Shown piece by piece: positions 24,801 to 34,787 of a DNA stretch of 64,000 nt. The DNA lies in assembly GCA_963971285.1 (NCBI GenBank), contig OZ020244.1, positions 22,010,001 through 22,074,000 of the forward strand, given 5' to 3'. Source of the stretch: Astropecten irregularis. Its lineage: Eukaryota; Echinodermata; Asteroidea; Paxillosida; Astropectinidae. The stretch's first letter is position 1. The number at the start of each line of letters is the position of its first letter. The notes under the pieces are model-generated. The model saw nothing but the letters and a program-made list of their open reading frames with translations. It made no database searches and had not been told where the DNA came from. A program made the position numbers and the translations under genes.

Positions 24801-26811
24801 TTGGCCAACCATTGGGCAAAGTTCCCGCGCACGCGCGCGTGATGTAGAGTGTATAATTTTGTTTTGCATCTCGTACGCGTATAAATATTAAATTGGGTCA
24901 TTTTCAAGATGGCGAGTGGTGGTGGCGGCGAGGTCGTAACCGTAGCGTCTCTGCTTACAGAATAGGGTTGCTCAAGGGTCACAGACAAATTTGAAGGTTA
25001 GTTTTTCTGTTTATATGAAGTTTTGTTTTCTGGTTTAGTTGTGAAATTTGTGATAGTAATTGCAAGTTACATCGTGATACTGACATGAATTATTAAGAGC
25101 TGTGGAGTAGCCTATGTCATGTATGTCTGAGCAGACTGAGATAGGCCTAGGCCTTAACATGCTGTAACATTTCATCAAAAATTCATCTGTTAAGCCCATA
25201 GCGTTACGGCATCCCGAAAAGTAATAGTGCTATAGACTAACAGAGAGCCTTCTAATTTCTTGTTCCTCATGGTTTTAAAACAATACTGAGCTGAAATTGG
25301 TGAAACGTTGCAGCACCCACCACTACTCCTACGCTCTAAATGATTAATGTCAGTATCACGATGTTACCTTCAAAAAGTACTATCAACTAAACCAGGAAAC
25401 AAAACTCCATAAAAATAGAAAAACTAACCATTAGTTGGTCAAAAAATAGAAGAAACAACCCCAACATTTAGTTTCTTTTTAACTATTTATTGGGTTATGA
25501 TAATGCATTTTGACCAACACTGTATGATAAAAGTCCCCAACAATTGGTCAATTAATATTAAGCAATAATGCCCAACAGAACTTAAACTTTACCCAACAAT
25601 TGGTTAAAATAAAGTGACCAACAAAGTTTAATAACTATTTACCCAACAAAATGACCAACATGTTAGACCGATATGTTGGTTAAAATGTTTACCCAACTTC
25701 GTCGGTAATTATTTTGACCAACAGTTTAGTGTGTTCATATTAGACCTAACGTTGGTCAAAATGTTGGTCAAAATATTACCAATATTTTTTGCAGTGTATA
25801 GGCCCTATGTTTCTACCACCACCATCTTCATACTCTGTAGGTTATTCGTAAATCTGTGAACATTTCTGTTTTGGTTTCTTAATACCAAATAAAAGAATGA
25901 TACTACCTTTAAACAAGCCCCGTTATACATGTATAGGATGTTATAATATTTATCGAACCACAAGTATATACCCATGACCAAAGTCTGACGTATACCCTAA
26001 CTCAATGACATATTATGACCTTGCAAAACATGATCTATATTTTCTTATGCCATTACACTCCCAAATGGTCAGTCTGATCGACAAGATGAGTGCAATAAGA
26101 TCCAAACGTTACAATAATGCTTTAGGGCCCTTGCATTTCCCTAGATTTACCAAGGAAACACAATGTAGGCCCCAAAAAGTTCGATCTATTATAGTGATCC
26201 ATTAATGACAAATGTTCAGAGTAAAACTTGAAGACCCTAACTATCTTTTCAGATCAAAATGTCGAAGATTAGAAATGATCCTTGGGATATAGCGGTATGT
26301 GAGTGATTCTATGGTTTCTGACTGCCCAACGAATACAGACAATTGACTATACCACCAACGTATAAGGCTGGATGGCTTAGTTGGTAGAGCGCAGGTTTTA
26401 CGGCGGGATTGCCGGTTCGAATCCCGCTCCAGTCGATGTGTCTTTGTTCACTTTTCAACTTAAAAAAAGAAGAGAAATACTGAACTTACCATCAGGCGGA
26501 AAGTCCAGCCCGTTATCCAGCCATATGCTCTTCGTGTGCACCGTCGTATTTCCGACCAGCCACATCAGAAAGACCATCTCGTCAGGGGAACCGACCGGGG
26601 CCAGAATCCCATTCCTCCTGCTGCTGGCCTGGCCCTGGCAGTACTCCTTGGATTGTTCGTAGTTCAGGTTCTTGTATATATAGCGATAGCAGTGGTTTTG
26701 ATGACGAGTCCATTTGAAAGGACACTGGTAACATACATGTGATGTTTGGCATAGGAGGGCATTACAAACTAGCACGATTGCCAAGGTAGTGATGCCGATA
26801 GATGCATCCAT
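15527..26811 (-). CDS. C-type-lectin-like / LamG / Ig-like receptor gene, 5' part (three exons)
   Basis: Three exons on the minus strand splice in one consistent frame: 26811-26490, 24171-23422 and 15844-15527. Each internal junction is phase 1 with a GTAAGT or GTAAGA donor and a pyrimidine-AG acceptor, as is common for shuffled extracellular modules. The product starts with a signal peptide, then a C-type-lectin-like start, then a LamG/concanavalin-like domain, then an Ig-like module, so it should face the cell exterior. The last exon leaves in phase 1 and no further exon or stop was recognised to the left of 15527. The 3' end is therefore outside the window or unrecognised. The family is not certain: an adhesion GPCR, a polycystin-like protein or another lectin-type receptor would all fit. 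The two introns, about 2.3 and 7.6 kb, are packed with inverted-repeat elements. Confidence 0.62.
15868..16211 (+). mobile_element. SINE T1 copy with inverted tail at its left end
   Basis: The left end reads AATAACCACAAGGGAAACTG, the reverse complement of the family's usual 3' tail. The body and tRNA-like core follow (GGCTGGATGGCTCAGTTGG, then GGTTCGAATCCCGCTCCAGT) and the copy stops at TTCACATTTCAAT without the normal tail. It lies next to the Ig-like exon. Confidence 0.7.
16639..16890. mobile_element. GGGGCCAATTTCAT element copy
   Basis: The ends are GGGGTCAATTTCATAAAGCT and AGCTCTATTAAATTGGCCCC. The middle matches the 4.0 kb copy, including AATGTTATGCTCAGCAAA. Confidence 0.75.
17496..17582. 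mobile_element. 87-bp inverted-repeat element with 11-bp direct flanks
   Basis: It has perfect 12-bp ends, AGTCTGGTTCCC and GGGAACCAGACT. The exact 11-bp duplications ATACCTTTATT lie at 17485-17495 and 17583-17593. A duplication of this size suits Mutator-like elements. Confidence 0.7.
17642..17989 (-). mobile_element. AAAGGTA element, subfamily Y
   Basis: Reverse orientation. It shares CACAGAATAGGACTCACGCT, the TGAGCTCAATCGGACATC stretch and the right-end AATCCTGTACTGTC with the other Y copies. The ends have decayed. Confidence 0.55.
18435..18795 (+). mobile_element. AAAGGTA element, subfamily X, complete
   Basis: Both ends are present: AAAGGTTGTATCATACTTTG on the left and CAAAGTATGATACTACCTTT on the right, 361 bases in all. 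The inside has the shared core and the AAAAAGTGGGCACCGTATGG stretch. Confidence 0.75.
19081..19693 (+). mobile_element. AAAGGTA element, subfamily X, with another element inserted
   Basis: The left end AAGGTATACTTTGGTAGCAT and the right end ACCAAAGTATGATTATACC bracket the family core. The core is interrupted after CGTATAACT by a G-rich inverted-repeat element and resumes at TTTCAGGG. Confidence 0.7.
19122..19397. mobile_element. G-rich inverted-repeat element (GCCTTTTCACACT ends)
   Basis: It has perfect 13-bp terminal inverted repeats, GCCTTTTCACACT and AGTGTGAAAAGGC. The inside is dominated by GGGTTGA and TCAACCC units in both orientations, which can pair into a strong secondary structure. 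The insertion splits a subfamily X copy. Confidence 0.75.
20128..20256. mobile_element. Fragment of the TTCTCTCATGGTTGCGAAAT repeat
   Basis: About 125 bases are nearly identical to 21530-21650, including CTTACAAAAGTGTCATCGTG and ACGTCCCTGGTGAATCC. It accounts for part of a 125-codon minus-strand frame there. Confidence 0.65.
21181..21318 (+). CDS. Possible signal-peptide exon or short secreted ORF
   Basis: An ATG in good context (ATC ATG G) starts a 45-residue frame: a basic start (MEASFKTR), a strong hydrophobic core (SLILLLIAFSF), a polar break (HPTRPSG), then CFDFELHERVDVLV and a TGA. This is textbook signal-peptide shape. A GTGAAT near 21298 could be a donor, making it exon 1 of an unidentified gene inside the large intron of the minus-strand lectin gene. 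No downstream exon was recognised. It could also be chance. Confidence 0.3.
   Translation: MEASFKTRSLILLLIAFSFHPTRPSGCFDFELHERVDVLVNRPPV
21482..21700. mobile_element. Inverted-repeat element related to 20128-20256
   Basis: Imperfect inverted ends CCTTTTTCACATGACGTTAA and CGTCGTGCGAAAAGG flank the shared 125-base core. Pairing TTGAGAAATTCTCTCATGG with its mirror near the right end gives a foldback. Confidence 0.6.
21708..22654. mobile_element. Element with about 106-bp terminal inverted repeats
   Basis: 21708-21813 and 22548-22654 are near-identical inverted arms. Both carry AGTCTTGGTCCAAGACT-type outer palindromes, CCCATCGTGCCACTGCGCCC and GACCCAGCTGCTCGCATTAC. The 730-base interior has no long frame, so it is non-autonomous. 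Confidence 0.8.
22802..23273 (-). mobile_element. AAAGGTA element, subfamily Y
   Basis: Reverse copy from AAAGGTATAATACATGATTG to CAAAGTATTATACTATACAT with the shared TGAGCTCAATCGGACATC and GGTTTTGATCTC blocks. About 100 extra bases near 23045-23160 include a second CTAATTT..GATAAATACA segment, suggesting an internal duplication. Confidence 0.6.
23422..24171 (-). CDS. Exon 2: LamG-like jelly-roll domain
   Basis: This 750-base open exon lies between a TTACAG acceptor and a GTAAGT donor, phase 1 at both ends. After about 55 residues rich in Ser, Phe and Cys it reads VALNLKDF, WSIWLKI, AFLSTGG, WFHLVATVN, TYVNGTLL, KLTVGSGN and AVFDGVLTEQEIAGLYECG. These are the strand order and closing helix of LamG_3/concanavalin-like domains in adhesion receptors. 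Several N-x-S/T sites (NGT, NAT, NLT, NSS) fit a glycosylated extracellular protein. The domain assignment is solid; the ligand is unknown. Confidence 0.75.
24212..25910 (-). mobile_element. AAAGGTA element, subfamily X, split by a foldback element
   Basis: The outer parts 24212-24481 and 25799-25910 are the two halves of a reverse subfamily X copy, with TIR-like AAAGGATTAGCATACTTTGG and ATGATACTACCTTT ends. The inner 1.3 kb is a separate insertion. Confidence 0.7.
24484..25796. mobile_element. Foldback element with CACTGCAAAAA ends
   Basis: It has perfect ends CACTGCAAAAA and TTTTTGCAGTG flanked by TA on both sides. Both arms are built from degenerate TTGTTGG(G/T)CAAA units, inverted relative to each other. 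A further inverted pair lies inside (about 24995-25110 and 25330-25430, sharing GTTTTGTTTTCTGGTTTAGT). No transposase was found. The end sequence resembles CACTA/Chapaev-type ends, but the class is uncertain. Confidence 0.75.
26262..26460 (+). mobile_element. SINE T1 copy
   Basis: It has the shared body from GATCCTTGGGATATAGCGGT and a tRNA-like core GGCTGGATGGCTTAGTTGG to GGTTCGAATCCCGCTCCAGT with a different anticodon-arm sequence. It ends at TTCACTTTTCAA, about 30 bases from the splice donor of the lectin exon 1. Confidence 0.7.
26490..26811 (-). CDS. Exon 1: signal peptide and start of a C-type-lectin-like domain
   Basis: The ATG at 26811-26809 opens a hydrophobic leader (residues 2-21, with an ITTLAIVLV core) followed by a cysteine-rich start with C27, C30, W34, C41 and Y42. 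This matches the CP..W.....CY opening of C-type-lectin domains. Downstream are a Y.. SKEYC helix and an L.PVGSPDEM.F strand/helix, then IWLDNGLDF and PPDG at the exon end. The sequence lacks a recognisable EPN or QPD calcium/sugar motif, so sugar binding cannot be claimed. The donor is at 26489-26488 (GTAAGT) and leaves the frame in phase 1. An in-frame extension 30 bases upstream has no ATG, which supports this start. Confidence 0.65.
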
Positions 26812-27060
26812 GTTTGTGCTATACCAATTACTTGTAGTCACTGTGTGTATTGCTTACCAAAAACAATGACCCTGCAGTGCACTGCGGACAATCCTCATAA
26901 AAACTGGCCAGCCAGCCGCTTAAAGGTCTAGTAAAAATTAACACGCGTAAAACGTTTAAGGCTTGACCAAAGCAAGTTGTCTCGACACAAAACTTCCACT
27001 GACCAATATATTGATGGCGCCCCTGGTTTTAGAAAAAGAATAATTGTGGATATTTCCTGA

Positions 27061-27180
27061 TGCCGGCGGCGCACTGATGAGAGGAGCTGGTGGTTGCACG
27101 TGATGGGCGGAGCCTATATAATGACGTCACTACTCGCCAATTAGGTCAGTGTAACACTACACTACACCTCTACTCGCCAG
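27061..27180 (-). promoter_or_regulatory. Candidate promoter of the lectin-type gene
   Basis: About 300 bases upstream of the exon 1 ATG there is a cluster in the right order for a promoter: a GGGCGG box (27105-27110), a TATATAA-like stretch (27115-27121) and a perfect cAMP-response-like TGACGTCA (27122-27129). This is inference from sequence only. The same bases could belong to a repeat. Confidence 0.25.
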
Positions 27181-27260
27181 TCCCAGTCCCAATGCATGTC
27201 GGTAGCTTGCCTGTTATAGCTCACATTGAAATAATTATATTTATTAATTTATGACAGTAA

Positions 27261-27471
27261 GGGTCTGTTTGTTCAATGCAAAGGATCATCACGGATTCTG
27301 CGGGTCCGGATCCCATTTTAGCGTATACCCTGGGCCTGTTTGTTTCGGACGAGCGTACCCTGCATAGGAGAAGGATCCCAAAATATCGGATCCTTTGCGT
27401 GAAACAAACAGGCCCCCTGCATAGGACGTGAATCCCTAAATCTGGGATCCTTTGCAATAGACAAACAGGCC
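27261..27471. mobile_element. Inverted-repeat element with GGCCTGTTTGT ends
   Basis: The left end GGGTCTGTTTGTTCAATGCA mirrors the right end TGCAATAGACAAACAGGCC. Two more internal copies (CGGATCCTTTGCGTGAAACA, GGGCCTGTTTGTTTCGGAC) make it a nested or dimeric foldback. Confidence 0.65.
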
Positions 27472-27910
27472 ATTATAGACTACAGTCTAAAGATACCTTG
27501 TCTGGGGGGTTTTGGTGAAGAACTGGGGAAATGAAATAGTCTTTCTCTCTGCTTAACAAATGTAGGAAAGTTCTGCATTACTAGTCCTAATCTGTAAAAC
27601 CTAATCATGCAGGATCTAGGCATAAGGATCTTTTGAAATGCATGGGTATTTTAAATTAATTTAGATTCATTGTTACTCTGCTACCGTGCGATCAAACAGA
27701 AATGGGTCAACCTGTTTATCGATTCTCCATCTATGTTGATTTTTACATTAACTTCTATTAATTTTTAACGGATTATTATTTCAGTTATTAGCTCAGCCAG
27801 TTTCCTTTGTGGTTATTTGATTATTTATTATTGGTCCCAGAACCGCGCAGGGACAGCAGCGGTCCTTGTATTTTTGTAAATTTGAAGGACCGCAAGGTAT
27901 ATTGTCAACT

Positions 27911-28274
27911 AAAGGTAGTATCATACTTTGGTAAGAGACCAAAACAGAAATGTTCACAGATTTACGTATTACTTTCAGGGTCATGAAGATGGTGGTGGTA
28001 TAGAAACCTACCGTTAACATTTTTCCGCCTGAAATGCTGTATTTATCCAGAAATTAGTAAAACAACGACCGAAAATCTTTTTGATCTTTTAAAAGATCAA
28101 AAATAAAAGAAAAAAGACTTAAGAAATACTGTGGCCGTTTTTCACTGTTTTCTCAAAAAGTGGGCTCCGTATGGGACTGACATTTTCACAGATGACTGTG
28201 ACTGTATCTTACTTGATATTTTTGCCCATAAATCTGTACTTCTTTGACAAAAACCAAAGTATGATACTACCTTT
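27911..28274 (+). mobile_element. AAAGGTA element, subfamily X, complete reference copy
   Basis: 364 bases with perfect ends, AAAGGTAGTATCATACTTTG and CAAAGTATGATACTACCTTT. It is the best-preserved copy in the window. The centre has a perfect CTTTTAAAAG palindrome at the GATC pair (TTTTGATCTTTTAAAAGATC). Confidence 0.8.
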
Positions 28275-29398
28275 TAATAAGCTTATCTGTCTTAATTTAT
28301 TAACAGCGGGACCGTGGTACGAAACACCTCATTAATGAATAATAATAATTTACATACAAATTGTAGGCATAAGCATTAATGGGGACGTGTCGTTTGAAAG
28401 ATCATACATTTCGGAAAATCGATGAAAAGTGTAAATCTGGCAATAATGTTAAGAATCAAATCACCATTTGATTGCCTTGTCTAAGTGGCAATTCTACAGC
28501 CTGGGGCATAGGTGTCGATTTCTTTTCATGATTGGGGGGATGATTGGTGATTTGGTGTCCTATGCGAGGGAGCGAAGCGACCGAGCGGGGGGGCCGAGGC
28601 TGTGCCCTGTGGGAGGTGGGATACCCCCCTCCCAAACCAGGGTCAAAATAAAAACAGAGACGAATTTCAGAGCATTTAAAAACGATAATCAGAAGAATTA
28701 AATAACATTCAACCTCGAAATATTGGCAATTCAGTTGGTACTTACTACTCTCAGGATACCCGACGGAGGCAAGCAGCCTTCACGTATACATCCTTGAAAC
28801 TTGACGGCCCCTATAGACAATGAGTATCTTTTCCTTTACTTCTTTCACAGGTTAGACAATAATCATGACTTTTCCATCCAGAAATTATTACGAAAATGCT
28901 TTTCAGCAAAAGGTGTCTGGTAAGAATGGACAAACAAACAAACAAGTAAACAACCCCAACGGATACTAATTAAATTCGGGCCAATCAATGTTTTATTCTC
29001 TCTGTGAGACCATTCCGTCTGGCCATTCTGTATAATAACGATTACTTCACCCTTTGGCGGCAATCGAGTTAATTAATCACATGTCAGGTATGACGCTATA
29101 CAAAAGCCATAATTATACAGTCAACGGTTATAAAATGTTGTGAGATTGTAAAACCAACCCAATGGTATAGATTCGAATGCATGACCTAGTTTTGATGCTG
29201 TTCGGGTTTGATTTCAAACTTCAATTTTCATTTCATTCTGTATAGTAATAATTATTTGAGATATTGAGCAAACATCGGACCTCAATCAATCAATCGACCT
29301 GTATAGGATGTCGACCTGTTTTCTTTGTCTGCACTTCACTTTCCAATATTTCTTTCTCTCTCGGCTTCTGACGTAACTTGTAGGGCCACATATCTGTA

Positions 29399-29815
29399 CA
29401 GTGTGTCCACCTAAAAAACCGCAACACTTGTGTCGAGAACTATATGAGAATTAAACTGTTTATCACTTCAAGATTCAGATATGTGATACAGCCATATATC
29501 TTGGCTATCATCATGTAGAATTTTAGCAAAATTGAATTAAAATTGTGTGAAAAAAATAAGACTGAATTATTACCCAACCCCATCTTTCTTTTATACACAT
29601 GTGTGTATTGACCACTATGCACGTTATCCTTGCAAATTTGTTTTTAAGGAGTACTCTTTCAATTGGTCATATTTTCGCCAATTTCAGCCCAAATATGCTT
29701 ACATTTTACATGGTGATCACCAAGACATCACATATGTGAATCTTGAAGTGATAAACAGTTTAATTTTAACATAATGAGCCCTACACAGTGTTGCGTTTTT
29801 TTCTGGGACACCCTG
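29399..29815. mobile_element. Mariner-like non-autonomous element with TA duplication
   Basis: It starts CAGTGTGTCCACCTAAAAAA and ends TTTCTGGGACACCCTG, with TA at 29397-29398 and 29816-29817. The inside shares GATCATCACTT-type foldback arms with the 13.8 kb copy. TA flanks and the GGGTGTCCCA end fit Tc1/mariner. Confidence 0.75.
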
Positions 29816-30042
29816 TATATTGGAGTCTCAATACGCGCACGAAATGTGGATGGAGAGAAATTGTAAGGTGGTCGAAATGACCATACCCACATAACAGCGC
29901 CTATTCTAATTAATGCCCGCAGGTACCGTAATTTAGCCCTTGGCAGTCACGGCACCCATTTTCTGTCAAACTAGAAGGGAAAACAGATTCCTTTACGCGG
30001 GATAAAATAAACATGGGCGTGGATCACTGGGGGGGGGGGGGC

Positions 30043-30535
30043 GTGTTTAGGTCGTATCTCACCAATTATAGAGACGTCGCCGTCACGGTGACGTCAGTCG
30101 CTGCAGTCGCGGAGACGTCTCCAACATAAAAATGGCTTACTCTCTCACCAAGAAAGCCGTCTCCGAGACCTCTTCCTGCCTATATCACCGACCAGGAGGG
30201 ATATAATTATCATCATGTGTTCAGTCACGTGGTTTCTAAAGTGGGTCACGTAGAGTCACAGAGACATCTCCGAAGCGTCTCATCAGTCTTTCTGGTCTCC
30301 AGCAGATGTCTCCATACAAAAATACGGATACAAATTTATCTCCGCGACGTCGCGTCGCCGCAACTGAATACGTATCGGAGACTGGAAAAAGTCCCCTTAA
30401 AAATCAAACATGAGTCAAAATTCTTGCGACTCCTCGGAGACTTCAGAATTTTCAGGACACGTCTCGGAGACGTCTCTGCAACCAGCAAAATCTGGAGTCG
30501 CGAACTAGTTTCAAGCCCAGTGAGATACACCCTTT
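30043..30535. mobile_element. GAGACGTCTC-rich inverted-repeat element
   Basis: The left end GTGTTTAGGTCGTATCTCAC mirrors the right end GTGAGATACACCCTTTAA. Inside are many GAGACGTC and CGGAGACG units in both directions. Confidence 0.6.
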
Positions 30536-31091
30536 AAGGGCGTAAGCATGTCTACTACGCCACTGGTACCTTCAATGAAGTCGTCATGCGCCGATATTTT
30601 GTTACCGTGTACAACCATGGAGCTATAAACAGACTAGCTCCATGGTACAACTAGCAGGGATGGGATAGTTTGTGGTTACTTCGTTTCGTTCTCTTTATTG
30701 TTTTTCCCAGCAATATTTTCACCGCGAGCATCATCACAGAACAAGATTCATGGCGTTATGCTTTCACAATTCGTCTTTCCATAATTTCTTTTTACATAAA
30801 ATTCTTGGCGCGTATAGCCGTACCGAGATTAATCAATTAAGCCAAACCCTAAATTGCATTCAGAAAAGGTGTTCATAAAAGAACGATATTTATTTATTTT
30901 CTTGCTCATTATTGGTGGAAAGGCACACTTTCCCTTGCATGTGCCTACACGCACATTGTATTGTGATGAAGCGTCATGAGCAGTGATTTTGTTAAAGTAC
31001 CAAAACAATTCAAATCAAAAACAGAAAAAAAAAAAAACACACACAAAAAACCAAATATTTATATAGACAAAACAACAAAGCAAACAATTTC

Positions 31092-31290
31092 TTGCCCTTC
31101 AACGACGTAAACAGGCATTCCACTAATTGCCTTATGAGTGCACATGAAAAAAATCATGCGGCTGGCTCAAGTGGGATTCGATCCCACGACATTCTGCTTA
31201 CTAGTGCAGATGCTATTACTGCTAAGGCCACCGAGCTAGCTGGGGTCAGCGAAGTGAATCGAATCCAATATCGGCGGGCTCCGTATTAAT
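31092..31290. mobile_element. Family T2-related tRNA-like element
   Basis: It holds CTTCAACGACGTA at the left and a tRNA-like core on the minus strand (A-box-like TAGCTCGGTGGCC, B-box-like GGGATCGAATCCC) with CATGAAAAAAATCATGCGGC nearby. A second CCCTTCAACGACGTAAAC occurs at about 31347. Confidence 0.5.
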
Positions 31291-31556
31291 CTGTTTTTAT
31301 TTATTTCTTCGTCCAGGAGATAGAATAATGCAAAACAATTCATTTCCCTTCAACGACGTAAACAAGCAACAACAACAACAACATAAAACCAAACCAACAC
31401 AAAACAAAACTAAACAAAACAAAGACAAAGACAAAACAAAAGAAAGTAACCCACCTAAAAGCGAAAACCAACCCAAACTCGTTGAAGATGTTTTAACAAA
31501 TCTATACTATGTCGGACTTGGCCACTGGGACAAAATCGAAAACAGACATAGCGCGT

Positions 31557-31730
31557 TTACGAAACAGAGGTTCGGGCTCCGTCTTAGGCTCCATTTCATG
31601 AATCCGGTTCGTAAGTAGATTCTCTGGTTTGAAACGGCAGACTTTCAGCTTCAATGAAAAACCACAACCAAAATTGTCAGTATATGGATGACAGAGCTGG
31701 AGAGCCGAAGCCGAAGCCTAAGCTTCCGTT
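31557..31730. mobile_element. Possible inverted-repeat element
   Basis: TTTACGAAACAGAGGTTCGG mirrors CCGAAGCCTAAGCTTCCGTTTCGTAA imperfectly. Single copy in the window. Confidence 0.4.
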
Positions 31731-32582
31731 TCGTAAGCGCCCATAATTAACTTTTTCTATCATGTTTAACACATAGCAATGGAATACTTTGTATACTAGT
31801 ATATAAAGAACAATTTCTGACGGTCAATGCTGATATGGCTTCACAGTGTTTAGATTTGCCTTTTGTTTATTCTTTTCCATCGACTGTATAATCGTTATCA
31901 TCATCATAATCATCAATTTTACTCTTTTTTTCTGATCAATAAAACGCCTCGAACTAAAACCATATAGAATCCAACGAATAATAACTGGGAAAATTACTGC
32001 CAAAATACGTGTACAAAATTATTCACACAATGCAACATAATTATTATTAATATCCGACTCGAATAAAAGAAATTCCTACAAGGAACTAAATCTATAATAG
32101 CATAACATTTACCCACTATAAAAAAAAAATAATAATCATGAAAATAATAATACAGTTCCAGACGTTAATTTTGAACAGCATTTTTGTTTTTGCTATGCTC
32201 GATACTAATAATGACACGTTGTGCTGATATCTTTACAGAAAAATGAGTGATGTTGAACCGTTGTCTTATTATTTTAAAAGGAATGCGATCACCTGTATGT
32301 TGTATGAAATTCAATTTCACATTGTGCTTTGGTAGATAGAGGGTACTGAGAACCCTACTCATTCAGAATAAACTGCGTCATATGTTGGTCACTTGGTCAA
32401 ATCCAAGCACAAGCAAAATCAATGTTGTGTTGTGCATTATTTGGCTTGCCTGTGCACACTACTTAGTCTAAACCAGATGTTAAAACTTGATGGATTCAGT
32501 AGGTTAAAAATTTTAATAACACATCAGAATTATTAAAGGATGGAGGTCTTGACATTTATCCTTAGAGGGCGAGACACTTCTT

Positions 32583-33000
32583 GTTTAGGGACCAAGGCAA
32601 TGACTAGGGGCACCGAGGCAATGACTAGGGGCACCAAGGCAATGACTAGGAGCACCGAGGCAATGACTAGGGGCACCAAGGCAATGACCAGGGGCACCAG
32701 AGTAATGACTACGGGCACCGAGACAATGACCTGGGTCACCGAGGCAATGACTAGGGGCACCGAGGCAATGATCTGGGGCACCCAGGCAATGACCAGAGGC
32801 ACCAAGGCAATAACATGAGACCCCAAGGCAATGACCAGGGGCACCGAGGCAATGACCCGGGGCACCGAGGCATTGACCAGGGGTACCAAGGCAATGACCA
32901 GGGGCACCAAGGCAATAACATGAGACCCAAAGGCAATGACCAGGGGCACCAAGGCAATAACCTGGGCCATCAAGGCAATAACTACAGTCACCACGGCATT
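32583..33000. repeat. 21-bp minisatellite
   Basis: About 20 units of a GGCACCGAGGCAATGACTA type with CCAAGGCAATAACATGAGAC variants. It explains the frames seen on both strands here. Confidence 0.9.
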
Positions 33001-33446
33001 TGCCTCTGCTATTTATGAACCCTATCATGTGATCTTACAAAATATAAGACTTCAATGGATTACTGAAGATAATAACAATCACAATTTCTACTACTGTCCA
33101 AATGATTCCATAATTGTTCATAAACTGCCCTGTAACCTTCAATTAACCTATTCTATTCCAAAATCTAACACAAAATCCACTTCAGGTGGTATTATTTTTT
33201 GGAAGGTTTCGGGAGACACTGTAACTGGCTTTCTACCCCATCTCGATACACACTACAAAGAATAATATACCACAGAGAAACTACATCTGTGTAGATGAGG
33301 ATTCAATTTGAGGAATGTTTCCAGACAAACAAAAATGTTATGGGCGTAAGCGGCTAACTGATGTTTTTCAAGCAAAAATCACAAGTGAAAGCACATTAGT
33401 TTAGGAATTCTAGCAGAGATATCGTTCAAACAAATCTTTGTGGTAT

Positions 33447-33725
33447 GTCATGTATGTGGATCGGTTTGCGGAAACACCATGTAAGAATCGTTCGTACTTT
33501 CGCACTTCTATATCATCACACTTGTCGTAAGGTCTCAACGTTTCGACAAGCCTGCTCTAGTCCTCATCAGGAGACGTCGACTAGAGTCTCCTGGTGAGGT
33601 CTCCGGATGACGACTAGAGCATGCTAGTCGAAACGTAGAGACCTTACAAGAAGTGTAAACGAAATAGAAGTGCGCAAGTACGAACGATTCTTACATGGTG
33701 TTTCCGCAAACCAATCCACATGACA
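33447..33725. repeat. Near-perfect 280-bp palindrome
   Basis: The left arm holds GGTTTGCGGAAACACCATGT and AAGAATCGTTCGTAC. The right arm holds GTACGAACGATTCTT and ACATGGTGTTTCCGCAAACC. The arms run almost to the centre at about 33585 with few mismatches. Confidence 0.85.
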
Positions 33726-34426
33726 ATTGTCACCATGCAAAGCCTCAAATCTTTCTTGAAATCTTTGTGGCCTAATACAGAATAAGCATATTTACCCCTC
33801 AGAAAAATGTACCAGTCATCTTTACAACAGTCAACAAACACAGGAAAACAATGAGCCTCTGAATAATAGCAAAAAAACACATTGTAGCAACCACTGAATA
33901 TAATAATAATAAAACAAAATGTTACGCTTGATAATTATACTTAAACTTTAATTACATCATGGTTATTGTTATGAAAGGTGGCTGGCAAAAAAATTCTTTC
34001 TTTTTTTTCTCTCAATTTTAAAAACCAAAAACAATTTGGTTAACGTGTAAGTAAACCTAGAGCTAGCTTGCTGTCACCAAAACCAATATCTACATATAAT
34101 TTATTCCTTATTACCTACAGATTTTGTTTTCTTTAGTTAACAAAATGCTCCAAAGCAATATATCCTGTGATGGTATACATAACGTTAGATACAAAAAAAA
34201 CCTCAAAAACATCAACATTGTCAATTTGCTTGCTAAAGCCATGTCATTCAACAGTTCTGTGACCATCAAATACATCCGAGTACAACTTGCAAAGTAAAAT
34301 CTGATTGGCTTGATATAATTATGGGCACGCGTATATGTATCTTCACTATATCAACGCATAGCAACTGATGCTTGTTACATATGCGGATACTGCTGATTAT
34401 TTTTGTCAAATTTAGTTTTCGCTCTT

Positions 34427-34787
34427 AAAGGTACAGTACATAATTGGTAACTTACCCAAACAGAAATGTTCACAGCTTTACGTTTAAATTTCAGGATATG
34501 AAGATGGTGCTGGTAGAAACATACTGTTAAAATATTTCCACCTGAAATGGTGTATTCATCCAGAAAATAGTAAAACAACAACAGAAAACAGTTTTGAACT
34601 TGTGCCGAGATCAAAACCATTCTTTATGTTTTATAAGAAAAATTGAGTCGGTTTTTCGCTATTTTCTCGTGACTCAGATGTCTGATTGAGCTCAAATGTT
34701 CACAGGTTTATCATTTCATGCACACGTTTGATCAGACAAAGTGTGAGTGCTGTTCTGTGACCTTTACCAATCATGTATTCTACCATT
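34427..34787 (+). mobile_element. AAAGGTA element, subfamily Y, complete
   Basis: It runs from AAAGGTACAGTACATAATTG to CCAATCATGTATTCTACC, with all Y-specific blocks including TTTTCTCGTGACTCAGATGT. Confidence 0.7.

Noticed and set aside
28500-28640. GAGGGAGCGAAGCGACCGAG motif as a regulatory site
   Set aside because: Such self-complementary CG-rich phrases are typical of a dispersed invertebrate repeat. One copy here is not enough to define ends or function.
32533-33028. Frames on both strands with 7-residue repeats
   Set aside because: The 21-bp minisatellite unit is a multiple of three, so all frames stay open. Not evidence of a protein.
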